Under the pieces are notes generated by a model. That model did not search any database and had not been told where the DNA came from. It was given only the letters and a program-made list of their open reading frames with translations. Below are positions 53,250 through 64,000 of a DNA stretch of 64,000 nucleotides, piece by piece. The stretch's first letter is position 1; each line of letters starts with the position of its first letter. Position numbers and translations under genes: made by a program. The DNA is from Burhinus oedicnemus (Eukaryota > Chordata > Aves > Charadriiformes > Burhinidae). Location: positions 1,192,410 through 1,256,409 of the forward strand of contig VFFE01007108.1 of the NCBI GenBank assembly GCA_008921705.1, read 5' to 3'.

Positions 53250-54485
53250 CCCATGGTATGTTCAGACATATGCCCACCTGGATGTCATTTCTGGGCATAT
53301 GAAGAAGGTGGTGACTGGGAATCAACAGCATGGATTTACCAAGGTTAAAAAATGCCTGACCAATGTGATTGCTCTCTGTCATGAACTGACGGGATTTGTA
53401 GATGAGCAGATATCAGGGGTGTCATCTACCTTGATTTTAACAAAACTTTCAACACTGTCTCCCACAGCATCTTTGCACCTAATCTGATCTAAGTTACAGT
53501 CTAGATAGGTAGACTAGTAGATGATAAAAAACCCTGCCTCTGTCATTAGGCTCGAAGAGTAGCTGTTCATGAGTCACAATCTACCCATAATCTGGTTACA
53601 AGTAGATAGGCTGGGGGCCCTATCCTGTTTAGTATCTTGAAGAGTAAAATGGCAGAGCGTACAAAATGCACCCTCAGCAAGTCTGCAGACACCACCAGAC
53701 TTAGGGGTGCAGCTGATGCACTCGAGGACAGGGCTGCCATTCAGAATGACTTAGACAGGCTTGAGGAATGGGCCGACAGAAACCTTACGAGAGCACAGCG
53801 TGAAGACTAAGTCAGTGGCAAGCAGCTCTGCTGAAAAGGACCTGGGGGTCCTGGAGGACAGTAGGCAAGACAGGAATCAGCAGCCCACCTGGCAGCAATG
53901 AGAGTTAACAACATTCTGGGATCTGGCAACAGAAGCAGTCAGTGGACTGCGGGAAGCAATTGCTCTGCTTCATGTACCATCCATTACTCTTGTATCCAGA
54001 CTACTGGGTCTACTTTTGGATCCCCACTTCTATCAGTCAACTGGAGCAAGTTTAGTGAAAGGCCACAAAGACAGTTGGCAGCTGGAGCACATGCCCTGTG
54101 AGGAGAGGCTGAAGACACTGGGATATTTCAGCCTGAAGAGGCTTTGGAGCATCTAATAGTGGCTTTACAATATCTAAGACTAGATTACCAAAAAGATGGA
54201 GCCAGGCTTTTTACCATGGTGCATGGCAAGGGGAGAATGATGTCAACCGACAACAGGGAATTTATAGATATTTATTAGATATAAGGGGAAATAAAATACA
54301 CTATGAGCATAATCAAGCACTGGAACAGATGCCCCAAAATATAGTAGAGTATCTGTCCTTGGAGCATTCCAAGATCCAACCAAAGCAAGCCCTGAAGTAT
54401 CCTGGTCTGATCTTGTACATGACTCTGCTTTGGGCAGAAGGATAGACTGGAGACCTCTCGAAGTCTCTTCTAACCTGAATGAGTG
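53250..54485 (+). mobile_element. Degraded CR1 LINE, ORF2 C-terminal half plus 3' region
   Basis: About 1.2 kb of old CR1. Landmarks in order: CATGGATTTACCAAGGTTAA (GFTK block), CTGACCAATGTGATTGC, CTTTCAACACTGTCTCCCAC (F-TVSH block), CTGGGGGCCCTATCCTGTTT, AAATGCACCCTCAGCAAGTC, GACTTAGACAGGCTTGAGGA, AAGGACCTGGGGGTCCTGGA, GAGGAGAGGCTGAAGACACT and finally GGAGACCTCTCGAAGTCTCT. The catalytic DD region is not intact, and stops and indels are frequent. The octamer tail is gone. It belongs to a CR1 subfamily different from the young pair at 10 and 40 kb. Similarity may begin slightly before 53250. Confidence 0.85.
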
Positions 54486-55353
54486 TACAGATCTATGTTG
54501 GAATTGTGTACACACGTTAAGCAGAGCATGCACATTTAGGTGCAATGCATCCAGAAAGACAGAAGAAACTTCAGGCATACTCAAAACATGTTGTACAAAT
54601 GATCTACGTATGTGCAGTAAATTGAATGCCTTCACTACTCTCTGAATTGTATGCACTTACACAGATCAAAAGAACTACGTATGCATGTATCTACTCATGT
54701 GACTGACGACGGCCCCACAGAACATGTCCTTCAAAAGCCTCTACAAAGCTACTTGACTCACTGAGCCAGGAAGACTGAACAACCTTAACCACAATTAACC
54801 CTGATTTACTTAGTAGCACTGCAGCTATGGGGGAGAAGCCATCAAACACAAAAGCTAATTATAAACAAGAAGAGAATACAGGTACAGCATATACTTCATG
54901 GCTGATGGAACAGTTCCTAATGGTAGAACATAAGAATATAAGAATTCCAAGTATGAGGCTACTCAGCGCTGTACCAGATAACTGCATTCAGTCAAAAAGG
55001 ATACTTTCGTTGTTGCTATATGCTGTCTATTTTATCATTTTATAAATTATAAAATAATTTTATATTTATTTAATTTTTTAATATTTATTTTAAATTATTA
55101 TAAATGGTATATTTTATCCTTCTCACTAACGCTTAATAGTTGGACAAAATATTACAGAGATGAAACTGACAAACCGCTTGCAATAAAAGGCCAATTAGAA
55201 GTAACGAGAAGTATTTTGCAACATTTCCTCACGTTTTCCAGGGGCACATAGAATTATGACTTGTGGCTACAATGCTAGCATTTAGTTGGAACCAAATTTC
55301 TTCATATACTGCTTTCATTGATAAAGAAGGTTGTGGTATTCAGAAGTTAGAAT

Positions 55354-55390
55354 TAAAAAAAAAAACAAAAACAAAAACAAAACAAAACCC
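55354..55390. repeat. (A4-5C)n tract
   Basis: A-run grading into CAAAAA/CAAAAC units. Confidence 0.85.
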
Positions 55391-57119
55391 AATAACCACA
55401 CCACATACAAAGCTTTTTACCACAGGAGGAGAAGAATAGAACATTTTAAAAGCAACTCACTCTGCACGTCAGCCAAAATTTAAGATGAACTTTTCAACAT
55501 CAGTAGTCCTGAATTTGGTTGAAGAGCATCTACTAAAATTGCCTTTAAAGCAACAACAACTTTTCCCTGGGATCCTCTCACAGATTCTTTCCCATTTCAC
55601 AAGAGTATTTTTCTGAAAACAAAATCAGAGCCAAATTATTGCCTACCCTCCAGGTGAACAGTGCTGAGTCAGACTATGCTGATGAAAGCTATGCAGAAGC
55701 TTATACTTATCTCTTTTCCACAAACAAGTCAGGACAAAGTAATAGTACAGATAAAAGATTGCGAAAAACCAAGCCAGGGAGTTTCTATTTGTAGAAGCCA
55801 TGCACTTTGTTTAGTAAGTCGTCACTTGATACAGTAACTTCCACCATTTGAGGAAAGAGTCTAAGAATAAAAGGCCCAACAAGAGCCAAAGTAAAAGATA
55901 ATTGCAATTGTTTTCCTCAAAGTCAGTCCCAATTACATGAGCACATCTATTATAGTAAAAAAAAACCGAAACGTGAATAAAACATCACCATTTTGTCTTC
56001 TTCCTACTTTCACAAAAATAAAGGGAGAGTTGACACCAAGGCTTAAGAAATGTGAAAAGGTTCTGCCCATCTTTGCTATCACCAGTTTTGCTGATATATG
56101 AAGCACTCCAGGCAACCAATTCCACAACAGCGCACCATTGTCATTTGGTCAGCCTTTCAGGCATTGTGGGTTTTTTCCTTTGAACTAGGCAATCTGGAGG
56201 TGAAAATGCCTGGAATCAAATTGCTGAGTACTTTTCAGTGACCATTTCACTAAGGAGCCAAACTAAAATGGGATCACTGTGTAACCTGACAGTGGATTTT
56301 AGTATTTTAGGGGATTCTGGGTTTTGCTCCTATTTAAGATCTCTAGAATGGTGTGGGCTATCAAAACACTACAAATGCAACACAGTAAGGGTCAGAAAGT
56401 TTCCTATTATAATTATATCATCCTTTATAGATAAAGCTTCAAGGAACATATCAATCTCCAAAGTCACTGCTTCAAATCGTTGCATCAGTATTTTACACCA
56501 TACCGCAGATCTGCTGAAAACATTGGCCAGTTATTTTCCTTGATTTGGCTTCAGTCTTTGCCGCCACAGTTTTCACTGTAACAGGTCCTTTCTGGACACA
56601 AAGTTGTAGAGTTGTCCTTCACACAAAAAGACAGCAGATGCACAAATCCATCATAATTGCTTCTGTACCTTCTTAACACTCAAAGGGACAAGTATATGAT
56701 TTTATTTTAATCCCTGAAAGCTCTGCCTGTGCTAGCTTTTGAGATGATATTCCAACACTACCTTTCCTCCAGAGAATTAACAAGATTTGACAGGAGAGTT
56801 TAACTAAGGATTGATTTTTTTACAATCAGAAAAGAAGAGGGATGCTGATATCTGGGAAATAACAATGATGGAGAAAGATAAGTGAAAAGCATTACACACA
56901 TTACACAACACCATAAAGTAATGTTTTGCTATTAACCATGAGATGTTGTGGACTTAACTGTGATCCCAGAAGCTGATGAGTCTCTTCTGAGATGAGCTGA
57001 GAATCTAGGTTACTCAAGTAATTTGTCATGGACTCCAGGGACACTTCCTGGGAGCGGGTACTATAGGAAGCCAGTAGAAGTTCTAAATATATATTAAATA
57101 CATTAGTTAGAAGAAGATG

Positions 57120-57300
57120 GCTGTGAGCTAGGGGTATGTTGATGACACTCAGGTTTACGCAGAGATTTTAAGGCCAGAGGACAGTAACAGCTGTCACTGA
57201 CATCTGCAGAATTTCTGCATTAAAAAGTCTAGGCTGTATCTTCAGCAAGACACTAACCCAGCCTATACAAAGGCTGAGGAATGAGTGAGATTTTGTCAGT
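57120..57300 (+). mobile_element. Possible very old LINE (L2-like) reverse-transcriptase remnant
   Basis: The plus strand reads YVDDTQVY at 57135-57158, close to the YADDTQLY motif around the catalytic aspartates of L2-type LINE reverse transcriptases. About 75 bases later SLGCIFSKTL resembles the LGV-FD--L block that follows in those proteins. A stop lies two codons before the motif and other features are too decayed to judge. This could be chance; the boundaries are nominal. Confidence 0.3.
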
Positions 57301-58843
57301 TGCAGTAGATGAGGTAAAAGTGACACTGTTAGGTTGGTGAGGAAGAAAAGGAGAGGTGAGGAGACAGCAAAGACCATTTCTACCGCTGAATGCACTCAAC
57401 CAGCATTACCAACCTGAAGCCACTCCACCCTGCTTCAGTACATCTATCTGAAAGCTATCAAGGAAAACTGTGAATGTGAACACTAAGTAGAAGGTAGAGG
57501 AAAACTGTCCTTAGGGCTCCGAGGCTATTGTTACATTGGAAACTATGATTTCACTGTGACAGTTTTACCAGTGAAACACATTATGTCCCAAGATGAACCT
57601 ACCTCAAGTTGGCTTCTTACCACCATACCTCACTTTGCCAATACCATGCCCAGAAAGGGCTGACAGTAGAACCCTGGCTACAACAGACAAAGGAATTCTG
57701 TGCTGTCCTCTGAAAGGCCCTTGGATACCCAGAATACGCTATTGCGTTCTAATCTGGAAACTACCACGGCCCAATTTATAACCAAAAAAAAATCTGCAGG
57801 GCACTGACAACTACAGAACAGCTGTATTTCAAGGCTTTTTGAATCTTTGGAGGACACATATATTACCATTGAGATGACAGGCTGCTGTTGCACTACACAA
57901 GTCCTTGATCAAACCTAATCCATCACAAATAACCATTATTTTTCATTGTTTTGCATGTGGTATCACAAGACCACAATCAAGAGAAATAACTCAAAAATGC
58001 AGCCGGATGTGATGAACGTATCAGTATCTCTAATTACAATGTTCCTTCTCCTGTATTCTTGAAAAATCTCTTTCAGAAAGGATTAAAAGCAAACATTAAG
58101 ACGAGGTCCAAGGGTGTAAACAATACAAACTTTCTCCAGAACAGCTTTATGTGTGTCTGTTAGTACGCTGCCAAGTCTCTTTTTTCGAGTGTCTGAATTC
58201 CAAAGATAGCTGTAACTTGTCCAACTGCATTGTTCTACCTGAATTTTGTGACTTCTAAATAAGAAGTAGGCTAAGAACAAACACATTTCCATTTGTGATC
58301 CAGAGATTTCAACTCTTCAGCAGAAGCCAAAGATAAACATATAAACACCAGGTAAACATATAAACATACACTACGTGCCTGAATTAATTTTAGGAATATA
58401 TATTGGTGTGTATTTGTTTTGATTTTCCTTTCCCTCTCACTTTCAAATCATAATAGTTAGATGCTAGATTCTCCCAGTTCTTAATTTTACCAATCTGGAA
58501 AGGCTTGAATTTACACATTCCCAAATGTGTAAGGTTTCCCAAAAGTTTAAGAAATTAAATATTAAGAATTGCAATTATACACTATGAAATTTTGCAAGTG
58601 TGGGAACAAAATACAAAAAAGTAAGACTTAAAAACCATCTCTCCTTCCAATGTGCAAAACAAACCTAGTACAGCTGATATATTGATCAAAAACTGTTGAA
58701 ATTAAAAAAAAAAATCAATATAAAAATCACTACTGTACCTTCAGTCACTGTGTATTTAAAAAAAAAGATAACCTCTGAATTGATCAGTCTTTCCAGATTT
58801 ATTACTTTGCTTGTTTCTCCCCTTTGAAAGGCCTTACAAAAGC

Positions 58844-58870
58844 AAAAAAAAAAAAAAAAAAAAAAAAAAA
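58844..58870. repeat. Poly(A) run, 27 bp
   Basis: Longest homopolymer in the window. No retrocopy is recognised upstream on either strand. Confidence 0.92.
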
Positions 58871-60293
58871 GCACACAGTGAAGTAAGGATTTAGAAAACT
58901 AACTTCCCTACTGAGTTATTTCAAAATAACTTCAGGACAGAGGAAAAAAAACTGGCTGGAAATTTCCATGTTATTTCTTGTTTTTCTCTCACTTGCCCTT
59001 TGCGTGGGTTTTCCTGGGATATGTCCAAGATTTACAGCTATTCCAAGCAACAGAGCTGGGACTTCACAGTTACTGCAACTGATACAAGAAGCCTCATAGG
59101 AACGATCTCACTTTATATTAACCAAAGAGTTCTCCAATTATTTTTAACTGAGCATTTTAAGAAGCATAAAGCTTTTTCCCCAGACATGAGAAATCCAGAA
59201 CATTAAAATCCAAATACAGTTGTCAGGAAGTGTTTAAGTAGCTGCTACTTATAAATCCTTTAACCATGAAAAATTGTTCATAATACATTCTGAATCCTTT
59301 AAAGAAAATAAAGGAAGTTGTACATCAATCTCTACAGAAAATTTAAACCCAGGATGATCAACCTTTTACAGAAGGGTCAGTCTCTACAAACCTCTCAGCT
59401 AAGAAGATGAGGTGTGGAAAATTGAAATGAGTGACTGGTATCTCCTGGACATCAAGAAAATTTCTTTTTAAAAAAATCCAGAAGCCAAACTCTGAAAACA
59501 GCTGGCAAAGCAAGAAAACATGAGTACAATTTGTTCTTCAGAAAAGTTAATGAAATTGCTAATCATCTACATAACTAACATCAAAATTATTTACTACTAT
59601 ACCCAAAAGCCATGTGACACAAGGATTCAACCAGGACTACGTTTGATATTTGTACGGTCTTTAGATGGCAGGAGACAAATTTCTTCATATGCATGAAAAT
59701 AACCAGAGAAACAAATACAGAAAATCCATAGTGATTTGAATGAAATGATTAAGTAATGAAAATCTGAAGCTGAGTGTGACATAGCCTTTATTTAATGTCA
59801 CTGAATATGTAAGATTAGACACTATCTTTGTCTCACTGGAGGAGAGCCGCCAATGAAGTTTCATGCAACTCTTTCCAACCACAGCTAATTCTACCGTGCT
59901 TAGCATAACTAAGAACATTCTCAGGTGGGCAAAACCCCTAGGAGAACTAGATTTGAATTGTGTTATTTTCATTTATGAACTAGTCAGTATCACCATATTG
60001 TGCTCCTTTAGCTCGAACGCGGCATTCACATGTTGTCTCACTGGGGTGAGAACAAGCTGCCTGCAGAATGATTAGTACAGCGAGACCCAGAACTACGACT
60101 GAAGACTACAGTAATAGCTCTAATGTAATCTCCACTGAAGTCAGCCACTGCCTTTGGCAACTGGATCCGTCTCTCAGAGACCAACCTGTTCATTTTATAC
60201 CGATTATCTAATTAGGTGCAAATTAAGCAGTTTGTGCAGAAAGCTGTGTGCCCCAGAAAATGGATATTAACACAAGTAATAACCATTGAGCAA

Positions 60294-60391
60294 CCAGGTC
60301 TAGTGGGAGGTGTCCTTGCCCATGGCAGGGAGGTTGGAGCTAGATGATCTTTAAGGTCTCTTCCAACCTAAACCATTCTATGATTCTATGA
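60294..60391 (+). mobile_element. CR1 LINE 3' tail fragment
   Basis: About 100 bp: GGTCTAGTGGGAGGTGTCC, TTGCCCATGGCAGGGAGGTT, GGAGCTAGATGATCTTTAAG and GTCTCTTCCAACCTAAACC, then CATTCTATGATTCTATGAA octamers. This is the shortest kind of CR1 insertion, truncated almost to the tail. Confidence 0.95.
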
Positions 60392-61036
60392 ATATGCAAA
60401 TAAAGTACTGGAACCTAGTGTTATCTGTCTGAAGCTCCAGTTGTACAAGTTATTTGAGCAGCTGAGCTCTAAAGCATATATCCTTTTCCTGATTATTCTT
60501 CCATTTGTTGCTTTTTTTTTTTTTTTAATATGTATAAATTCAGGCTGCTTCAGAAATGACAGTGTCCTGCTGATTTTTTTCTTGGAAGCACCTAACAATT
60601 CTGGACAATGGTAATGGCTTTTTCCCTTTCCATCTGCAACACAGCATTTTAAAGAAACCAGATGAACGCCTGTTTTATAGAAGACTATCAACTGGCTGTA
60701 TACAAAACTGCATCTAGAAGTTCCTGACCTACTGCTGTTCATCACTGGTGTCCTTTATTTAAGTAAGAACCTCACCACAGAAAACATGGATCACAGCTTC
60801 AACATGACATCTTGCCTGAGAGAAAAATTATTCAAGTGATTAAACACTGCAGGACTGGGCACCTCACCAATGAGGCAGAAGACTTGTGCTATCCTTTAAT
60901 CCATGACAGAGTTTACACTTTAAACCTGTATGCAAGACCAAAGTCTTAGACTGCAAACTTTCCAGCCTTCTCCTCCATTAAACGCTGGTTATGCTTTCAG
61001 TGCCTTAGCCAAGGAATACTAGATTTCATCCACATT
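60392..61036 (-). other. MBP first-intron sequence, nothing recognised
   Basis: Unique intron between two oppositely oriented CR1 tails, with a 15-bp T run at 60512-60526. A 119-codon minus-strand frame (60386-60745) reads through the T run and has no recognisable content. Confidence 0.5.
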
Positions 61037-61120
61037 ACAGAATCACAGGGGTTGGAAGGGACCTCTGGAGATCATCTAGTCCAACCCCTCTGCCACAGCA
61101 GGGTCACCTAGAGCAGGTAG
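61037..61120 (-). mobile_element. CR1 LINE 3' tail fragment (inverted)
   Basis: Minus-strand CR1 tail. On the plus strand it reads ACAGAATCACAGGGGTTGGA, AGGGACCTCTGGAGATCATC, TAGTCCAACCCCTCTGCC and CAGCAGGGTCACCTAGAGCA. It has the same orientation as MBP and lies about 650 bp from the plus-strand tail at 60294-60391, which is a different subfamily. Confidence 0.95.
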
Positions 61121-63539
61121 TTAGTCCATATATTGTGTTGACTGTCAAAAATCATTACGTTCTCATGTGAATTAAATCAATTTAGCTCTGGTAAGTAAAA
61201 ATTTGAACTAAACTGCCCAGGCTCTAATATACGAGCACTCAGCTATTTTCACAGCCCATCCTTTTGGCAGGTAAGAAGTTAACAGAAAACAGGCAACGTA
61301 TCATTTTGAACACTTAACAACTTTTGCTACTTATGCTGCAGTTAAGTATGAGACGTGAATTTCAGTTTAATCTGCCTTCTCTCAACAGTTTGTAATGGAA
61401 GTGTTTCTCTAGTCATAACAATCATGTAGCAGAGTAATTAGAGCCTAAACTATAATGATGTGTCCTATTTGATGGGATAAATAAGTGAAGTGGCTATTTC
61501 AACCATATGGGTAATTTATATCTAGTACGGAATAAAAACATCACAAAAAGAATAAACAGGAAATTTGTGCATACGCAGCAGTACTGAGACTCAGACATCT
61601 ATTTGCCAAACTCCATGTTTCTCCAGGCAACGCTGAAAGAGAACACTGGCATTCCCCTAAGACAGGTTGCTCTCTTGCCTAATCCTGCCATTACTATTAC
61701 CACGTACCTTCATTTGTAATCCAACACACCGCTAACACTCATCTTCTCAAACTCTCAGAACTGGAAAGAACTGGAAGCATGTCCCAGTTATGCTATCGAT
61801 TCACAGGGTGACCAGTGGTTGTTGCCATGCCTTGAAAACAGATATAATCCTTCTCTGCATGTGCAGGATATTTTTATAATTCTGACAAGCTTGTCTTTAA
61901 AAAGGATGTAAGGCCTTAGCTGACTAGAAATCTAAGTCTCATGCGGGAGCTGACTTTATGAGGAATAAAGCCCAATGCAAGAACAATTTTGTCATGAAAG
62001 TTTTCATGAACGCACAAAATTAAGCAACTAAAAATATGAAACTATATTTAAGTAACGTGCTGCAATTTCTATCATAAAGTAGAGGGTCTGTGGTGGGCCA
62101 AAATTTATCACTACAATAACAACCGTAACATTCCCTACTGTATTGGTAGTAATTATCATTACAGAACAGGGGCTTTGAAAGTTTGTGTACGCTTTTTTAG
62201 TTGTATAGCATGGCATAAACCCTCAATTTCTGTTCTTAATTCTCTACTTATTATAAATCCAGTGAAGCTGACAAAACATTACATTTTATTCATTACTTTC
62301 TCGCAGCTCAGTGAAAATTAATTTCAATCCATTTCATTAGGATACATTAGAAAAGCAAAACGCTCTCTGCCTTTTTTTTTATTATAAATAACAAGCTTTA
62401 TTTTAGATGGATTGTCTCAGAGCCTAATGCATGAACATTGCTTGGAAAATTAATATCCATTAATGTAACTTCTACGCACGGGCCTTTGCAAACTAGAAAT
62501 TGCCCTTTGACCGTCTTATTAGTGATCAATAATGTCTGCAAAACGCTCCATCCGGTTACCTATTTCCTCAGATACCTTTCTATTATCTTACTGAAAGTCT
62601 ACATGGCTTCAAAAACTACTATATAAAATCAAAAAAAAAAACCCAACAAACTTTGTGTCTGTCAAGCACAAAGGCAACACTTCTACCCATGGGAATCCTT
62701 GAGCTACAGCTGCCTGGAGAGAGTATTCCGGGGAAGCATCACTGCAAGCCTTCCTTATCACGGTCCTCTCTAGGCACTTACTCTTGGCTGCTGCCAGTAG
62801 AAACTTTGGTATATCCCGGTATGGCATTTTTAATGCCGCAGGTGCTCTTTAGAATAATTCAGAATGCATACAGGCAGAGTTCACATAAAACACAAAAAAC
62901 GTATAATCCATGATACTTGAGAGATTTGACAGACTCATACCAGTTACCACTAACTGCTCTAAGACCATTTAAAGACTTTAGAGAACTGTTTCCTACTCAA
63001 CTGCCAACAGTAATCAAATCATTAACATAAACCAAGACTGCCTCTTACTCTGTTATTATGTACCTTGACTGACAGGGAGCACTTCATCATCCTTCCAGCC
63101 AGGTATTTCAAGCCTTTATACACAATCGCCCCACAATCTACAGATTAACTTGTGTGTATCCGTGAACTAGCAGTACTCCATAGACACACAGTCACATTTA
63201 CTAATCTCAGCATTTTAAGAATAATTAGCGGATGTAACAGAAATAAAACAGTGCAATATACATGCTGTCATTCCTGATCGCCTGAGACTCAATTCTGGTC
63301 CCACTGAAAAGGTGTAAAACTTCAGTTTCTCCACAAGAAAGCCGTTACTTTCAGTTTCTTCATATTTATTTTTTTTTTACATCAACATTCCTCCAAACAT
63401 AGCAGCTGATATACTGAAGGACAAATGTGATGCCCACAGGAAATACTATCATGACTGACCTACTTAAGATTACAAAAATACACGTTTACATCCTTCCCAA
63501 GACAAAACGTGCAGCGATTTTCGAAAAGCCCCCAGGAGC
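61121..63539 (-). other. MBP first-intron sequence next to the CpG island
   Basis: AT-rich, with T/A runs at 62373-62382 and 63369-63379. A minus-strand GTAAGT at about 62780 follows a short open frame starting MPYRDIPKFLLAAAK; it has a plausible donor but no clear acceptor or promoter, so it is not called as an exon. Confidence 0.45.
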
Positions 63540-64000
63540 ACACGAAGAAACTCAAACCGCCGCCCGCGCTATGGCCGCAGCCCACCGCACACCGGCTTGT
63601 CTTCAACGCTGTCAAACCCTCCACCGCACCCGCGCAACCCGAGCACCGCCGGTGACACGCACCGAAAGGGACGGCGGCTTCAAGCCGCAGCCGGTGAGAG
63701 AGGGAGGAGGAGGTGGCGGGCCCCGGCGGCGGCAGGGACCCGGGGGAGGCGGGGGGCGCTGAAGGAGCCGGGGCGGGAAGCGCCACAGCGGCACCTCGCA
63801 GCCCGGTCCCCGCCACCGGCCGCACTTCTCGCTTTCCTCACACAAACTTCAACGGGAACCATCCCTGGCAAGAGCCGGTGAGTGCCCGGGGGGTGGTGGT
63901 GGGGAAGCAGCCGGTGGGATGGCGGCGGGGGCAGCACCTGCCCCGCTCCTCAGCTGCCCGCCAGCGCCTGCCGCGCGGCTTTGCCCCCTGAGGTTTGGGG
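63540..64000 (-). promoter_or_regulatory. MBP: CpG island, probable golli-MBP promoter and noncoding exon 1
   Basis: The last 460 bases switch abruptly from AT-rich intron to very GC- and CpG-rich sequence and run off the window edge. Visible promoter-type elements are a GC box GGGGCGGG (63770-63777), G-rich runs at 63741-63757 and a YY1-like ATGGCGGC (63919-63926). The start-codon exon of golli has an acceptor 24 bp before ATG, so a noncoding first exon must lie upstream, and this is the only CpG island to the right of that exon. A possible minus-strand donor is GTGAGG (reverse of 63836-63841), giving ...GAAGTTTGT|GTGAGG. That boundary is a guess. A strong plus-strand donor also lies here (separate entry), so the island could instead, or also, drive a plus-strand transcript. 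Confidence 0.65.
63872..63883 (+). promoter_or_regulatory. Strong plus-strand 5' splice site in the CpG island
   Basis: GAGCCG|GTGAGT matches a vertebrate donor closely, with GT at 63878-63879. It sits inside the CpG island and faces away from MBP. A weaker copy, GCCG|GTGAGA, lies at about 63689-63698. Together they suggest the first exon of a divergent plus-strand transcript, possibly a noncoding RNA. No protein is recognised; the plus-strand reading frames over the island are GC-driven Gly/Ala/Pro/Arg-rich and not persuasive. Confidence 0.35.

Larger units (their letters stand above)
54486..60293 (-). other. MBP first-intron sequence with one possible LINE fossil
   Basis: Intron with very AT-rich sequence at about 55030-55110 (TTTATATTTATTTAATTTTT type), an AAAAC tract at 55354-55390 and a 27-bp A run at 58844-58870. 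The only hint of a further element is the short reverse-transcriptase-like motif at 57135-57158. No exon recognised. Confidence 0.5.

Noticed and set aside
58600..58870. Poly(A)-tailed retrocopy ending in the 27-bp A run
   Set aside because: Birds lack active L1-type machinery and the preceding sequence shows no recognisable gene; treated as a homopolymer tract.
62750..62830. Minus-strand short frame MPYRDIPKFLLAAAK followed by a GTAAGT donor
   Set aside because: Good donor and fair start context, but no acceptor, promoter or recognised protein; insufficient to call an exon.

Overview
This is a 64 kb piece of a bird genome, and it is almost entirely intronic. Bird origin is inferred from several CR1 LINE remnants (three with the avian-type 3' end and its ATTCTATG-like terminal units), two LTRs whose sequences I recognise as common avian endogenous-retrovirus LTRs, and the absence of recognisable Alu-like, B1 or L1 elements. 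Base composition is AT-rich except at the right edge, where a CpG island begins. The LTR types suggest a non-galliform (neoavian) bird, but that is recall, not a search.

The only protein-coding gene I can support is MBP, on the minus strand, and specifically its upstream 'golli' part. Two small exons are recognisable. The first (36108-36182) holds the start codon and encodes MGNHVGKREHSADKSAK. The second (4173-4263) encodes a 30-residue segment ending in SSEDNEVF plus the first base of a Gly codon. Both have consensus splice sites and match the start of golli-MBP as I know it from mammals (MGNHAGKRE... and ...SEDNEVFG). The later golli exons and the classical myelin exons would lie beyond position 1. 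A CpG island at about 63540-64000 is the best candidate for the golli promoter and its noncoding first exon, roughly 27 kb upstream of the start-codon exon.

Layout, left to right: 1-4172 is intron downstream of the second coding golli exon, with one splice-flanked 174-bp candidate exon (1212-1385, minus) and an old CR1. 4264-36107 is a 32 kb intron holding CR1 pieces, an LTR with perfect 5-bp target-site duplication (11746-12339), a CR1 ORF1-type fragment, a CR1 reverse-transcriptase fragment and a 1.1 kb LTR (22130-23272). 36183 to about 63540 is the first intron, with a CR1 copy about 97% identical to the one at 10 kb, a 20-N assembly gap, a degraded 1.2 kb CR1, a possible very old LINE remnant and two short CR1 tails. 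63540-64000 is the CpG island, which also carries a strong plus-strand splice donor, so transcription may leave it in both directions.

No tRNA, rRNA, CRISPR array, operon or bacterial-type system was seen. The most interesting leads are the candidate in-gene exon that would stop golli at once if included, the pair of near-identical direct CR1 repeats flanking the golli start exon, and the possible divergent transcript from the golli island.
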